A stretch of DNA of 64,000 bases, from the NCBI RefSeq assembly GCF_000403395.2, contig NZ_KE159668.1:124001-188000 (forward strand), written 5' to 3'. Origin of the DNA: Anaerotruncus sp. G3(2012). GTDB taxonomy: Bacteria > Bacillota > Clostridia > Oscillospirales > Ruminococcaceae. Made by a program: the position numbers and the translations under genes. The stretch's first letter is position 1; each line of letters begins with the position of its first letter. Shown here piece after piece: positions 33,166-43,248 of the stretch. Under the pieces are notes generated by a model. The model had not been told where the DNA came from, made no database searches, and saw only the letters and a list, made by a program, of their open reading frames with translations.

Positions 33166-33199
33166 ACCCCTCGAAACCTCGGGTTTCGAGGGGTTTTTT
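33166..33199 (+). terminator. Terminator of tRNA-Thr
   Basis: ACCCCTCGAAACC and GGTTTCGAGGGGT pair around TCG, followed by T6. Confidence 0.93.
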
Positions 33200-33438
33200 G
33201 CGTTCTGAAAACACCAGTTTTTTGGAAATTATGAAAAGGGATGGGCGTGGAAAACCGCATCTGGCCTTGCAGCAGGATATCTGGATAAAAAAGGTCTCAA
33301 TATTTTCGTTATTTAATGCGAAAAAACAGTATTTTTATTCTGATTCGTTCCATGCTACAATGAAAATAACAAAAGCAGAGGGGGATACAACAGAATCTGC
33401 ACACTTTGCAGTAGAAACCGGCAATGGAGGGAAAGAAA

Positions 33439-34194
33439 ATGGCAATTTCGTATGTGAAAAAGGATGCGATCCGGCTGGAGATGAAACAAGGGTTCGGACA
33501 GGCCGAGCTTCTGGCGGGCAGTTATCAAGGCGGGGTGCGCGCCTACCGGTGCAGGCTAGACGCAGGATGCCAGGTCAGCCCGGAGATGGTTGAAAACACC
33601 TTGCAGGTGTTCTGCCTGACAGATGGCAAAGGCGCGATTATCACCCCGGAGCGGGCGTACTGCATTGATGAGGTCTCGTTTTATGTCGCTGACCCGGACT
33701 CCCATTTTACCTTTCACGCGGCAACCGATATGACGTACACGATGTTTGTTGTGGAGCAGAAGCCTGCGGACCTCGAACGGTTCCATGCGTTCCATATGAA
33801 GCTGCCGTTCTTCAAGGGACTGTCCCAGTGCACCGAATACTGCCAGGACTGCAAATCCGCAAGTTCCCGGAGCTTTTCAGTCATTCCAACCAAGCGGCTC
33901 TGCCGGGTCCTGATGGGGGTTGGCGAGGCGTCTGCGGAGAACAGTACCCAGCCCGAAGGGTGCTTCGAAAAGGGCCATCCGGCGGTTGCCCAGTGGAATG
34001 TCCCGTTCGGGGACACCGAGATGCTCCTGACGGTGGACGGGGAAACAGTGGAACAGGAAAGCGGCGATTTCAGCTATGTACCGGCGGGCCTGGACCACTC
34101 GCTCCAGTGCAAACCGGGCAGGAATATTCACTATATCTGGTTCGAACACTATGTGCAGGAGAGGGATTATCTGGTCAGCTATCCCCGGAGCTGA
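33439..34194 (+). CDS. Bicupin 1
   Basis: A 251-residue two-cupin protein. The C-terminal cupin (about residues 165-245) has FEKGHPAVAQW, where a metal-binding set would be Glu, His and Gln, then SYVPAGLDHS (P-x4-H type second motif). The layout resembles (S)-ureidoglycine aminohydrolase-like bicupins. GGAGGG sits 9 nt before the ATG at 33439, which is preferred to ATG 33424. First gene of the TRAP/Hyu island; paralogous to the genes at 43484 and 44238. Confidence 0.75.
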   Translation: MAISYVKKDAIRLEMKQGFGQAELLAGSYQGGVRAYRCRLDAGCQVSPEMVENTLQVFCLTDGKGAIITPERAYCIDEVSFYVADPDSHFTFHAATDMTYTMFVVEQKPADLERFHAFHMKLPFFKGLSQCTEYCQDCKSASSRSFSVIPTKRLCRVLMGVGEASAENSTQPEGCFEKGHPAVAQWNVPFGDTEMLLTVDGETVEQESGDFSYVPAGLDHSLQCKPGRNIHYIWFEHYVQERDYLVSYPRS

Positions 34195-34217
34195 CCGCAG
34201 GCAGGAGGAGGTTACAC

Positions 34218-35075
34218 ATGAACGGACAAGCGCGGTATATCCCGGTGGAATCCCCGTTCCGTTTGGCGGTGATGAACTGCCACTACATCAAATTCCCGCT
34301 GACCTGTTTTCTGGATGCGGCAAAGCGGTTTGGATTCCGGGAAATTGAGCTGTTTGGTGCGATGCCCCATTTCTTTCTGGACGATGTGGACGGCCTGCTG
34401 GTTGAGCAGGTGATCTGCGAATGCCAGAAACGCGGCCTGAAGCTGTCCAGTTTCTGTCCGGCACAGGGCGCCTACCCGATGAATATTGCGATCGATGAGG
34501 AGCCAATCCGCCGACGCACCGTCCGAATGCTGAAAAAGGCGCTGCGGATCGCCGGGAAGATGGGCTGCGAGACCATGCTGGTTTCCCCCGGATTCGGGTA
34601 CCATAACCAGAGCAGGGAAATCTCATGGGCGCACAGCCGCAGATCCCTTGAGGAGCTGGCGGATACCGCGCAGGAGAACAACGTCGTCATCACCATCGAA
34701 CCGCTGACCCCGACCACAGCCAATCTGGTGAATACCAGCCGGGAGGCAGCGCAGATGATCCGGGAGGTCAACTCCCCGTTCCTGAAAAGCATGATGGACA
34801 TCGGCGTGATGAACTATATGGACGAGTCGGTTGACGAGTATTTTCAAAATCTGGGCAGCGACCTGCGCCACATCCATTTCACCGACGGGCCGGGCGCGCA
34901 TGTTGCCCTGGGGGACGGCAGCTTCCCGATGGCACGCTATCTGGAGGAGATCCGACGAAATGGATATACCGGTATCCTGTCGTTCGAGATCAATGACAAG
35001 CGTTACCTGCTCAACCCTGATGAGGCGCTGCGCAAGAATGTCGCGTGGCTGAAAGACAACGGCCTGAGCGGCTAG
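34218..35075 (+). CDS. Sugar isomerase/epimerase-like TIM barrel
   Basis: A 285-residue AP endonuclease-2-like TIM barrel (xylose isomerase-like superfamily). MLVSPGFGYHNQ, VVITIEPLTPTTANLVNT (metal-binding Glu), SMMDIGVMN and HIHFTDGPG mark successive metal and substrate strands. The substrate is unknown. AGGAGGAGG precedes the ATG, 23 bp after the bicupin, so the two are cotranscribed. Likely to isomerise or epimerise a product or substrate of the Hyu pathway. Confidence 0.85.
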   Translation: MNGQARYIPVESPFRLAVMNCHYIKFPLTCFLDAAKRFGFREIELFGAMPHFFLDDVDGLLVEQVICECQKRGLKLSSFCPAQGAYPMNIAIDEEPIRRRTVRMLKKALRIAGKMGCETMLVSPGFGYHNQSREISWAHSRRSLEELADTAQENNVVITIEPLTPTTANLVNTSREAAQMIREVNSPFLKSMMDIGVMNYMDESVDEYFQNLGSDLRHIHFTDGPGAHVALGDGSFPMARYLEEIRRNGYTGILSFEINDKRYLLNPDEALRKNVAWLKDNGLSG

Positions 35076-35102
35076 GGGACGCTTCACATCCGCAGGAAGT
35101 TT

Positions 35103-35160
35103 TTTCTCTTGTAATTTGGAAACCGCAGCCTTTGAAAAAGGCTGGTGAAACTGTTCGCCG
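35103..35160. repeat. Dispersed repeat, copy E
   Basis: TTTGGAAACCGCAGCCTTTG and AAAGGCTGGTGAAACTGTT. It is the inverted counterpart of the module at 38290-38325, and lies between the isomerase and dctQ. Confidence 0.6.
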
Positions 35161-35188
35161 CGATAAAAACGAAAGGGAGATGATACGA

Positions 35189-35716
35189 GTGAACACCAAA
35201 AAGCTGTTGCTGCGCTACTGCGACCTGATTGATCTGGTGGTGGAATTTGCGTGGCGGATTGCAGCGGCATTGTTGGGGCTGCTGATGTCTGCGCTGGCGG
35301 TCCAGATCTTCCGCCGCACCCTTTTCAAGGCGCCGATCTTCGGCATTGAGGAGGGCGTCACAGCCGCTATGGTCTGGTTTGCGGCGCTCGGTGCGGTGGT
35401 GGTGACCCGTCAGAACGGCCACGCACAGGTGGAATTTTTCCTGCGCTTCCTGCCGGGACAGGTGAAAAAGGCGGTTAATGCGCTGGCCTATCTGTTGGGC
35501 GGGATGGTCAGCGTGCTGATGGTAGAAGGCGGGCTTCGGCTCTACCGGGTACAGGCTAAGGCGGTGCCGCAGGGCGGGCTCCCGTTCGGACGTGTCTACT
35601 ACTATGCGCTGCCGATGATCGTGATGGGGATTCTGCTCGTGCTGGTCTGCCTGAGCCAGATCCTCCGCATCTATGTGCAGGATGAAAAGGCCAGAGAAGG
35701 AGGGGATATGATATGA
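35189..35716 (+). CDS. TRAP transporter small permease DctQ
   Basis: A 175-residue DctQ-type protein with four membrane segments (about 25-47, 62-80, 100-118, 138-160). The GTG at 35189 is chosen because GGGAG is correctly spaced for it, whereas the in-frame ATG 35180 sits on top of the ribosome site. It overlaps dctM by 4 nt. Part of a Na+-coupled tripartite importer, usually for organic acids. Confidence 0.9.
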   Translation: MNTKKLLLRYCDLIDLVVEFAWRIAAALLGLLMSALAVQIFRRTLFKAPIFGIEEGVTAAMVWFAALGAVVVTRQNGHAQVEFFLRFLPGQVKKAVNALAYLLGGMVSVLMVEGGLRLYRVQAKAVPQGGLPFGRVYYYALPMIVMGILLVLVCLSQILRIYVQDEKAREGGDMI

Positions 35717-36993
35717 GCATCTGGGTCTATCTGATTCTGTTTCTGGTGCTGATGCTGCTGGACGTGCCGATCTCGTTCTCGATGATGACCACCACCGCAC
35801 TCTACTGCTTTGAGACAGCGACCAATTTCAGCCTGTTTGCGAATACCATGTCCAACGCGATGGCTGGTTTTACCATGCTGGCAATCCCCACCTTTATCTT
35901 TGTCGGCTCCTATATGAACCTGCTCGGATTCTCGGACGACATCTTTGACTTTGCGAAAGCGCTCGTGGGGCACCGGACCGGCGGCCTGGCACACGCCAAT
36001 GTGCTGGCGTCGATGATCTTCGCGGGCATGAGCGGCAGCGCAATCGCGGATGCGGGCGGGCTTGGCGCGATCGAGGTCAAAGCGATGACCGACGCAGGCT
36101 ATGACGACGGCTTTTCCGCCGCGGTCACCGCAACCAGCGCCGGCATTGGGCCGATTATCCCGCCGAGCATCAGCTTCGTCATCTATGGGTCGATGACCTC
36201 GATCTCGATCCTCACCCTGTTTATGGCGGGTTTCCTCCCGGGCGTCCTGATGGGGGCCAGCCTGATGGTTATGTGCTATATCATGGCCAAGCGGAACCCC
36301 GAAATCGCACCGACCACCCCGAAACAGCCGCTGATGGCCGCGCTGAAAAGCGGTGTGAAGGCGCTGCCGGCGCTGGGTGCACCGGCGCTGCTGCTGGGCG
36401 GCATGAGCGGCGGCATGTTCACCGCTACCGAAGGCGGCGTGATGGCATCGGTCTATGTGGTCGTGCTTTCGCTCATCTACCGCCGGTTCTCGTTTAAAAA
36501 CCTCTGGGAGACCCTGCGCTCCTCAGTGACCACCACCACGATGGTCCTGTTCATGATGGGCGCCGGGCAGATTTTCAACAATATGATTACCACCTGTGGC
36601 CTGATGGGCAAACTGCTGGACGGTATGATGAGCCTGAGCAACCCGTTCCTGGTGCTGCTCGCACTGGATGCGATCCTGTTGTTCGAGGGCTGCTTCATGG
36701 GCGGCAGCTCGATCCTGATCCTGATGACCCCGTTCATCATGAGCCTTTCACTTGAGATGGGATTCGATCTGGTGCATCTGGGCGTCGTGCTGGTGCTCAC
36801 CACCATGATCGGAGGCACCACCCCGCCGATGGCCCCGGCGCTGTTCACCACCTGCAAATGCTGCAACGTCAGCTTTGAGAAGGCGCTGCGGCCTGCACTC
36901 TGGCTGCTGATCCCGCTTGCGGTCCTGCTGCTGATGCTCACCTATATCCCCGCGCTTTCCACCGCAGTCCCGTCCCTGTTGGGATTGATGTAA
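35713..36993 (+). CDS. TRAP transporter large permease DctM
   Basis: A 426-residue DctM protein of about 12 membrane segments, the channel-forming subunit. AGMSGSAIADAGGLG and ATSAGIGPIIPPSI are typical DctM motifs, and MIGGTTPPMAPALF lies near the end. Overlaps dctQ and precedes dctP by 49 bp, giving the order Q-M-P. Substrate specificity is set by DctP. Confidence 0.95.
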   Translation: MSIWVYLILFLVLMLLDVPISFSMMTTTALYCFETATNFSLFANTMSNAMAGFTMLAIPTFIFVGSYMNLLGFSDDIFDFAKALVGHRTGGLAHANVLASMIFAGMSGSAIADAGGLGAIEVKAMTDAGYDDGFSAAVTATSAGIGPIIPPSISFVIYGSMTSISILTLFMAGFLPGVLMGASLMVMCYIMAKRNPEIAPTTPKQPLMAALKSGVKALPALGAPALLLGGMSGGMFTATEGGVMASVYVVVLSLIYRRFSFKNLWETLRSSVTTTTMVLFMMGAGQIFNNMITTCGLMGKLLDGMMSLSNPFLVLLALDAILLFEGCFMGGSSILILMTPFIMSLSLEMGFDLVHLGVVLVLTTMIGGTTPPMAPALFTTCKCCNVSFEKALRPALWLLIPLAVLLLMLTYIPALSTAVPSLLGLM

Positions 36994-37042
36994 AACACAA
37001 AGCACCCATTTTCAAGACCCAATCATAAAGGAGGATATTCTT

Positions 37043-38143
37043 ATGAAAAAGGCACTATCCCTGTTGTTGGCACTTTGCTTAACAGGCGCCGCCCTCAGCG
37101 GCTGCGGCGGTTCCTCGAGCGCGAGCAGCGCACCGGCTTCCAGCCAGCCCGCCAGCTCGGCGGCTGCGCCCAGTGAGTCGGCTCCGGCCAGCCAGCCTGA
37201 GGCAGCAGGCCCCACACCGGAAAAACCGATTACGCTGAAATTCGGCAACTCGAGCGCGCCGGACAAGCTCGGCAGCGTTGTGATGGAAACGTTCTGCGCC
37301 AATGTCACCGAGCGCACCAACGGCGCGGTAGTCTGCGAATGGTATCCGGCCAGCCAGCTCGGCAACGGCACCGCACAGATCGAAGCGACGATGGCAAACA
37401 ACCAGGGCGGCGTTGCCACCGCGCTCGACTCCTATTCCACCTGGTGCAACGACCTCGGCATCCTGTCGGTCCCGTTCCTGTTCGAGGATGCGGACTCGGT
37501 ACTTGAATTCATGGCGTCTGAAAAGGGACAGGGGATGCTGGATTCACTCGCAAACGACGCGAACCTCAAGGTCCTGAACTATGAGTTTGTCCGTCTGCCC
37601 CGCGTGCTGATCTCCACCGAGGACATCACCCATCCGGAAAACCTCAAGGGCAAAAAATTCCGGGTCGCAAACATCCCGCTCCAGGCGAAGATGTTCCAGT
37701 ATTGGGGCGGCACCGTCAACCAGATCGGCTTTAACGAGTATCCCGAAGCGCTGATGCAGGGGGTTGTCAATGCGGGCGAGACGAGCAGCGAGTCGTTCTC
37801 GACCTCCAAGTTCCACCTCTACGCGCCCTATATCGCGGAAGTCAACTTCCAGTACCCGCTCGACTGCATCGTCATGTCAAACGAGGCGTTTCTCTCGCTC
37901 AGCCCCGAGCAGCAGCAGATCATGCTTGACTGCGCGCAGGAGGCTGCGGACGAGTACAACGAAAAATGCTATGCGGAGTTCGAAGCATACCGCCCCACGA
38001 TGATCGAAGAAGGCGCAGTCTTCCTCGACATTGACCGCAACGAGTGGATCGAAAACATGCAGGGATTCTATACCCAGCTTGAGGAGGAATCCTTCTTCAA
38101 CGATCCGGAGCTGATCGCCTATGCGACAGCAATGAAACCCTGA
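37043..38143 (+). CDS. TRAP substrate-binding lipoprotein DctP
   Basis: A 366-residue binding lipoprotein. The signal peptide ends at lipobox LSGC near residue 22, and a Ser/Ala/Pro-rich linker extends to ~60. GKKFRVANIPLQAKMFQYWG contains the arginine that holds the ligand carboxylate in DctP proteins. The ligand is therefore probably a carboxylic acid. AAAGGAGG precedes the ATG. It completes the TRAP system of the island. Confidence 0.94.
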   Translation: MKKALSLLLALCLTGAALSGCGGSSSASSAPASSQPASSAAAPSESAPASQPEAAGPTPEKPITLKFGNSSAPDKLGSVVMETFCANVTERTNGAVVCEWYPASQLGNGTAQIEATMANNQGGVATALDSYSTWCNDLGILSVPFLFEDADSVLEFMASEKGQGMLDSLANDANLKVLNYEFVRLPRVLISTEDITHPENLKGKKFRVANIPLQAKMFQYWGGTVNQIGFNEYPEALMQGVVNAGETSSESFSTSKFHLYAPYIAEVNFQYPLDCIVMSNEAFLSLSPEQQQIMLDCAQEAADEYNEKCYAEFEAYRPTMIEEGAVFLDIDRNEWIENMQGFYTQLEEESFFNDPELIAYATAMKP

Positions 38144-38198
38144 CTGGATAACCAGACAATGGGACAAAAACTCTGTTGAAAGATCGAGTTTTGCACCG

Positions 38199-38235
38199 GC
38201 GGAGGTCGGCTGCTGCGTCGGCCTCCGCTTTTTGC
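38199..38235 (+). terminator. Terminator after dctP
   Basis: GCGGAGG and CCTCCGC pair around an internal imperfect stem, followed by T5. It suggests the hyuAB pair has partial read-through or its own promoter. Confidence 0.75.
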
Positions 38236-38279
38236 GCCCAAAATCAGGAAGAACCCCCTCTGTTTCATATCCATTACAA

Positions 38280-38395
38280 CGTTTCGCCAGCCTGTTCAAA
38301 GGCTGCGGTTTCCAAAGGCAGAGCCTTTGAGCGCACCCCACAGGGTACGCAACGCGTTCTCCTGTGAAGCGCATGTTGCAAGTAAAAAAGCTCCC
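38280..38395. repeat. Dispersed repeat, copy D
   Basis: GTTTCGCCAGCC, AAAGGCTGCGGTTTCCAAAG, GGCAGAGCCTTTGAGCGC, then CTCCTGTGAAGCGC. The module order matches the copy at 52.1-52.3 kb. With the terminator it fills the 312-bp gap before hyuA. Confidence 0.65.
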
Positions 38396-38455
38396 CGAAC
38401 GGAGGGCGGCAGATATGAAACAGGATTTCAAGATGGAAAGAAAGGTGATACAGCC

Positions 38456-40525
38456 ATGAGTTACATGATAGGCGTGGATGTTGGCGGTACCTTTACCGAC
38501 CTGTCCGTGTTCAACACCCAAACCGAGCAGATTTTCAACTACAAGCTCAGTTCCACCCCACAGGACCCGTCCCAGGCGATCGTAACCGGCATCGAGACGC
38601 TGCTTGGACTGCTCGGAATGCAGGCGGAGCAGATTTCCTACCTGGCGCATGGTACCACAGTGGCAACCAATGCTCTGATCGAAAAGAAGGGCGCGCGCAT
38701 CGGGATCATCACCACCGAGGGCCTCAAGGACCTGATGGAGATCGGCTGGCAGAAGCGTCCCAATCTTTACGACCTGCTCCGCCCCAAGGCACAGAGCATC
38801 GTCCCCGCAGGTTTGAAATGCGAGGTACCCGAGCGCATCCTCTGCGACGGCTCGGTCAAAACCCCGCTCGACGAGCGGGCTGCCATCCGGGTGATCCGCT
38901 ATCTGAAAAAACAAAAGGTACAGGCAATCGCGGTCTGCACCCTGTTCAGCTACCTCAACCCGGTCCATGAAAACCGCCTCAAGGAGCTGATCCGGGAGCA
39001 TTTTCCGGAGGCTTACGTTTCGGTTTCCCACGAGCTGGTCCACGAGTTCCGGGAGTATTCCCGCATGAGCACCACCGCCCTGAACGCCTACCTGGGACCG
39101 GTCATGAAGGAGTATGTCCGTCACTTCGAGGAATCGGTCAAAAAGGTCGGGGTCAAGGTCAGCCCGTATGTCACCCAGTCGAACGGCTCGATCATCTCGA
39201 TCAGCGAAACGATCGACTGTCCGATCAAGACCGCGGTTTCCGGCCCGTCGGCAGGCGTGATCGGCGCGGCCTATCTGGGCGGGCTGTGCGGCCTGCCGAA
39301 CATCATCACCTTCGACATGGGCGGCACCAGCATCGACGTCAGCCTGATTGAGGACGGAAAGCCCCAACTGAGCAACGAACGGCTGGTCGAAGGCTATCCG
39401 GCCCGTATCCCGATGATCGACATCATCACGCTGGGCGCGGGCGGCGGCTCGATCGCCAGAATCGACGAGGGCGGCGCCCTCAAGGTGGGGCCGCAGAGCG
39501 CGGGCGCGACCCCGGGCCCGGCCTGCTATATGCGCGGGGGCGTCAACCCGTGTGTCACCGACGCCAACATCCTGCTCGGCAAGCTCAACCAGAAGAAGAT
39601 TCTGGGCGGGCGGATGGAGGTCGATCTGGAGCTTGCGAAACAGGCGATCCAGACCTGCATCTGTGACCGTTCCTCCCTGAGCCTTCCGGAAGCCGCTGCC
39701 GGGATCATCAGCGTCGTGAACTCAAACATGATGCGCGCCATCCGGATCGTCAGCGTGGAGCGCGGCTACGACGCGCGTGACTTCGCACTCATGGCATTTG
39801 GCGGCGCGGGTCCGCTCCATGCTTGCGAGGTCGCGGAGGAACTGGGCATCCGGAAGGTCCTGATTCCGCCCAACCCCGGCACCCTTTGCAGCCTCGGGCT
39901 TCTGATGGCCGACACCCGGTTCGACCTCTCACGTTCCCGCATCATGCTCGCCCAACCCGAAAACATCCCCGCGATCAACACGGTTTTACAGGAGATGATC
40001 GAAGAGGGCAGCGATCTGCTCGACCGGGAAAAAATCCCCGCCGCACAGCGCAGCTTCTCCGCCTCGGTGGACGCGCGGTATGAGCGGCAGAACTACGAAA
40101 TCAACATCCCGCTGCGGGAGCCTGCGGTCACTGAGGAGATTCTCGGGGAGGCAATCCAGCAGTTCCATGCGGCGCACGAGAAAAATTTTGGGTACAGCAA
40201 CGAGGCATTCCATGTGCAGCTGGTCAACTTCCGGCTGTCTGCGGTCGGAGAAGTCGAAAAACCCGCTCTGGTCTGTAAGCCGCTCGAGCCGGATGCGGCT
40301 CTGCCTGCGCCGCAGGAGATCCGGCAGGTACTGTTTGTCGGGGAGAAGGATTACATCTCCACGCCGGTCTATCACCGCGACGGGTTTGTCCCCGGCCTGC
40401 AGGCGGAAGGCCCGATGATCATTGAGCAGATGGACTGCACAACCGTCATCCCGCCCCACTGGAGCATCTTCACCGACGGGTACCTCAATCTGCATGTCAA
40501 TTACAAGGGAGGCGAGGAACAGTGA
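38456..40525 (+). CDS. Hydantoinase/oxoprolinase subunit A
   Basis: A 689-residue HyuA-type protein, the ATP-binding half of ATP-dependent hydantoinase, oxoprolinase or acetone carboxylase-like enzymes. IGVDVGGTFTD (about residues 5-15) and FDMGGTSIDVSL (about 285-296) are ASKHA phosphate motifs, and GGAGPLHA marks the C-terminal part. AAGAAAGGTG precedes the ATG at 38456. It overlaps hyuB by 4 nt. Substrate unknown, probably a cyclic amide or ureide. Confidence 0.92.
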   Translation: MSYMIGVDVGGTFTDLSVFNTQTEQIFNYKLSSTPQDPSQAIVTGIETLLGLLGMQAEQISYLAHGTTVATNALIEKKGARIGIITTEGLKDLMEIGWQKRPNLYDLLRPKAQSIVPAGLKCEVPERILCDGSVKTPLDERAAIRVIRYLKKQKVQAIAVCTLFSYLNPVHENRLKELIREHFPEAYVSVSHELVHEFREYSRMSTTALNAYLGPVMKEYVRHFEESVKKVGVKVSPYVTQSNGSIISISETIDCPIKTAVSGPSAGVIGAAYLGGLCGLPNIITFDMGGTSIDVSLIEDGKPQLSNERLVEGYPARIPMIDIITLGAGGGSIARIDEGGALKVGPQSAGATPGPACYMRGGVNPCVTDANILLGKLNQKKILGGRMEVDLELAKQAIQTCICDRSSLSLPEAAAGIISVVNSNMMRAIRIVSVERGYDARDFALMAFGGAGPLHACEVAEELGIRKVLIPPNPGTLCSLGLLMADTRFDLSRSRIMLAQPENIPAINTVLQEMIEEGSDLLDREKIPAAQRSFSASVDARYERQNYEINIPLREPAVTEEILGEAIQQFHAAHEKNFGYSNEAFHVQLVNFRLSAVGEVEKPALVCKPLEPDAALPAPQEIRQVLFVGEKDYISTPVYHRDGFVPGLQAEGPMIIEQMDCTTVIPPHWSIFTDGYLNLHVNYKGGEEQ

Positions 40526-42279
40526 GCACAAAGCGGAATCCGGTCGATCCGGTTACAGTCGAAATCGTGGGGAACCTGATGCTCTCGATCGCGGAGGAAA
40601 CCTGCCTTTCGATCATCAAGAGCGCCTATTCCACCAACATCAAGGAGCGGCGGGACGTTTCTGCCGCGGTGGTAGGCCCGGAGGGGGATCTCGTGGCGCA
40701 GGCGGACTATCTGCCGATCCATCTGAACGCCTTCCTCACCTTTATCCCCTATATCTACCAGCATTTCGACCGGGCCAAAATCCGTCCGGGCGATATGTTC
40801 ATCGGCAATGACCCCTATCACGGCGGCGGCAACCATCTGCCCGACATCGTGGTGGCAATGCCGGTCTTTGGGGACGGCGCAATCATCGGATGGGTGGTCA
40901 ACATGGCCCATCATTCGGACATCGGCGGCATGGTTCCCGGCTCGACCTCCAGCTACGCTGACAGCATCTTTCAGGAGGGCATCCGGATCCCGGTGATCCG
41001 CATCTGCAACGAAGGGAAGCTCAACGAGGATGTGTTCCAGCTGCTGCTGGGCAACACCCGCGTCCGGGAGGAGCGGGAGGGCGACCTGACCGCCCAGATT
41101 TCCTCCAACCGGGTGGGCGCGCGCCGGATGGAGGAGGCGTTCGCCAAATACGGCGACCGCCTGACCGCCTGCATGGAGGAGCTGCAAAACTACTCGGAGC
41201 GGCGGCTGCGGGCAGCGATTGCCAGCGTGGCGGACGGGGTCTACTCGTACACCGACTATCTGGACGACGGCGGCGACAACAGCCCAGACCCGCAGACCAT
41301 CTCGGTGGATATCCGCATCTCGGGCGACAGCATCGTCTTTGATTTCAGCAAAACCTGCAAACAGCTCAAGGCGCCGCTGAACATCTCGTACAACACCCTG
41401 CTCGCCTCCTGCTTCTATTCGCTCAAGGCGCTGTTCGGCGCGGATATCCCCGCCACCAGCGGCATCTTCCGGGTATTCGAGGTGGTCGCGCCAAAAGGTT
41501 CGCTGGTCAACCCGATCGACCCGGCCCCGCTGGGGCTCACGATCAATGCGGCCCAGCGGCTGCCCGATGTCATCTTCGGCGCGCTGGCCGAGGTCGCCAG
41601 CGAACGGGTGCTCGCAGGCTGCAACAGCACCTGCCAGACCACTGTATTCACCCGGGAGGACCCGCGCCATCCGGGCAACACCTTGATCTGTCACGAGGCG
41701 ATTGCAGGCGGTTCGGGCGCGAGCAGGCACGCCGACGGTCTGAGCGCGGTGCAGGTCCACATGACCAATACCTCCAACATGCCGATTGAGGCGATGGAGA
41801 CCGAATTCCCGATCCTCATGATTAAAAAATACAGCCTGCGCACCGACAGCGGCGGGGCAGGCGAATTCCGCGGGGGGCTTGGGATCGACCGCGAATTTGA
41901 GATGCTGCTCGACGGCATCCAGTGCAAGGCAACCGGCGACCGGCAGAAGTTCGCCCCCTATGGCCTGGAGGGCGGCAGGGATGGCGCAACCGGCGCGTTC
42001 TTCCGGGAGATGGATGGGGCGCGCACCCGGCTTCCAGGCAAGAGCACCGGCAACCGGATGGAAAAGGGGGAAATCCTTGTCGCGCTGACGCCCGGCTCGG
42101 GCGGCTATGGGGACCCGCTCCGCCGCCCGCCCGAAAAGGTGCTCGACGATGTAGCGGATGGGTATGTCTCGGTCGAAGCGGCCCGCGACCAGTATAAAGT
42201 GGCCGTCAACCGGGACAGCGATGGCATCTGCACCCTCGACGTGGAGGCCACCCGCGCGCTGCGCGCCGCGGTCAGGTGA
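40522..42279 (+). CDS. Hydantoinase/oxoprolinase subunit B
   Basis: A 585-residue HyuB-type partner of HyuA. NDPYHGGGNHLPDIVVAMPV (about residues 95-114) is the metal- and substrate-binding signature of the family. The start is GTG inside the end of hyuA. Its last 8 nt overlap the end of the convergent lysR gene, so the two transcripts run into each other. Forms a heteromeric amidohydrolase with HyuA. Confidence 0.92.
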   Translation: MSTKRNPVDPVTVEIVGNLMLSIAEETCLSIIKSAYSTNIKERRDVSAAVVGPEGDLVAQADYLPIHLNAFLTFIPYIYQHFDRAKIRPGDMFIGNDPYHGGGNHLPDIVVAMPVFGDGAIIGWVVNMAHHSDIGGMVPGSTSSYADSIFQEGIRIPVIRICNEGKLNEDVFQLLLGNTRVREEREGDLTAQISSNRVGARRMEEAFAKYGDRLTACMEELQNYSERRLRAAIASVADGVYSYTDYLDDGGDNSPDPQTISVDIRISGDSIVFDFSKTCKQLKAPLNISYNTLLASCFYSLKALFGADIPATSGIFRVFEVVAPKGSLVNPIDPAPLGLTINAAQRLPDVIFGALAEVASERVLAGCNSTCQTTVFTREDPRHPGNTLICHEAIAGGSGASRHADGLSAVQVHMTNTSNMPIEAMETEFPILMIKKYSLRTDSGGAGEFRGGLGIDREFEMLLDGIQCKATGDRQKFAPYGLEGGRDGATGAFFREMDGARTRLPGKSTGNRMEKGEILVALTPGSGGYGDPLRRPPEKVLDDVADGYVSVEAARDQYKVAVNRDSDGICTLDVEATRALRAAVR

Positions 42280-43207
42280 GCATCTGAAGGTGCCCCGCTG
42301 CCGCTTCGTTCCGGAGAAACCGGTCCAGGTAATCCATGAACAGCTCCATGCTTGCTTCATAACCAGTGCGCGGAATCCGGTGGGTCAGCAGGTAGCAGGT
42401 GCGGGGCGGCGGTGGGTTGGTAAGCCGGTGGATGGAAACCTTGCATGAACGCTGGATTTCCAGCGCCATTGAGACCGGTGCAACACACCAGCAGTCGGTG
42501 GGGGTTGAGAAGAAGTCCTTGACCAGCAGCGCATCCCCCAGCCCGATCGCCGGGTCGGCATAGTACCCGAACCAGTAGTTGCGCCAGTGCCGGTAGTCCT
42601 GATGGTACTGGAACAGGATTTCCTTAGTGGGGTCCAGCTCGCTGGGATGGACATCCGGCCCATATTCCCCCGGCGGCAGCGGGGAACCGCTCTGCACCAT
42701 CAGCACGTTTTCTTCGCTGAGCAGCGGCTGGTTGATGACATTGCTGTAAAACGACGGCAGCACCGAAAATCCGAGGTCGATCTCCCGGTTTTCCAGCGCG
42801 GGGTAGAGCGCGGCCGACTGCATCGACTTGACCATCAGGCGGATCTGGCGCTGTTCCTTCCGGAAGATTTCCTGCAGGAGATAGGGGAACAGGTACTGGA
42901 TCAGGCTGGCCACCGCCCCAATATAGAAGGTGTGGCTCCCATGCATCGTGTGCAGGTCCTGCGCTTCCGCCCAAAGCGCCATCCAGCGCTCGGCAATCCG
43001 CACGAAGTCCCGTCCATAGGGGGTCAGCTCAAGGGTGCGGTGCCCCTTGTGGCGGATGAACAGGGTTGCATTCAGCTCCTTTTCCAGCATCCCCAGCCGA
43101 TGGCTAAGGGTGGACTGCGACATATAGAGGGCGCTGGCCGCTTTGGAAAGGTTGCGCTTCTCCACCACCGCGAAAAAAATTTCGATGTCCTGCTGGGTCA
43201 TCCGCAC
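42272..43207 (-). CDS. LysR-family transcriptional regulator
   Basis: A 311-residue LTTR. The N-terminal winged HTH (about residues 1-62, with LSKAASALYMSQSTLSHRL) is followed by an effector-binding domain. It is convergent with hyuB and divergent from bicupin 2, so it is the natural candidate for control of the island in response to its substrate. A MITE-like element lies in the divergent promoter region and may have moved its operator. Confidence 0.92.
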   Translation of the reverse strand: MRMTQQDIEIFFAVVEKRNLSKAASALYMSQSTLSHRLGMLEKELNATLFIRHKGHRTLELTPYGRDFVRIAERWMALWAEAQDLHTMHGSHTFYIGAVASLIQYLFPYLLQEIFRKEQRQIRLMVKSMQSAALYPALENREIDLGFSVLPSFYSNVINQPLLSEENVLMVQSGSPLPPGEYGPDVHPSELDPTKEILFQYHQDYRHWRNYWFGYYADPAIGLGDALLVKDFFSTPTDCWCVAPVSMALEIQRSCKVSIHRLTNPPPPRTCYLLTHRIPRTGYEASMELFMDYLDRFLRNEAAAGHLQMLT

Positions 43208-43248
43208 TCCGCTCCTTTATATGGATTCCATATCATTTTATTGTCTTA

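Noticed and set aside
40501-42360. 619-codon minus-strand frame opposite hyuB
   Set aside because: Arises from GC-rich third positions of hyuB; HyuB carries the family signature in the plus frame.
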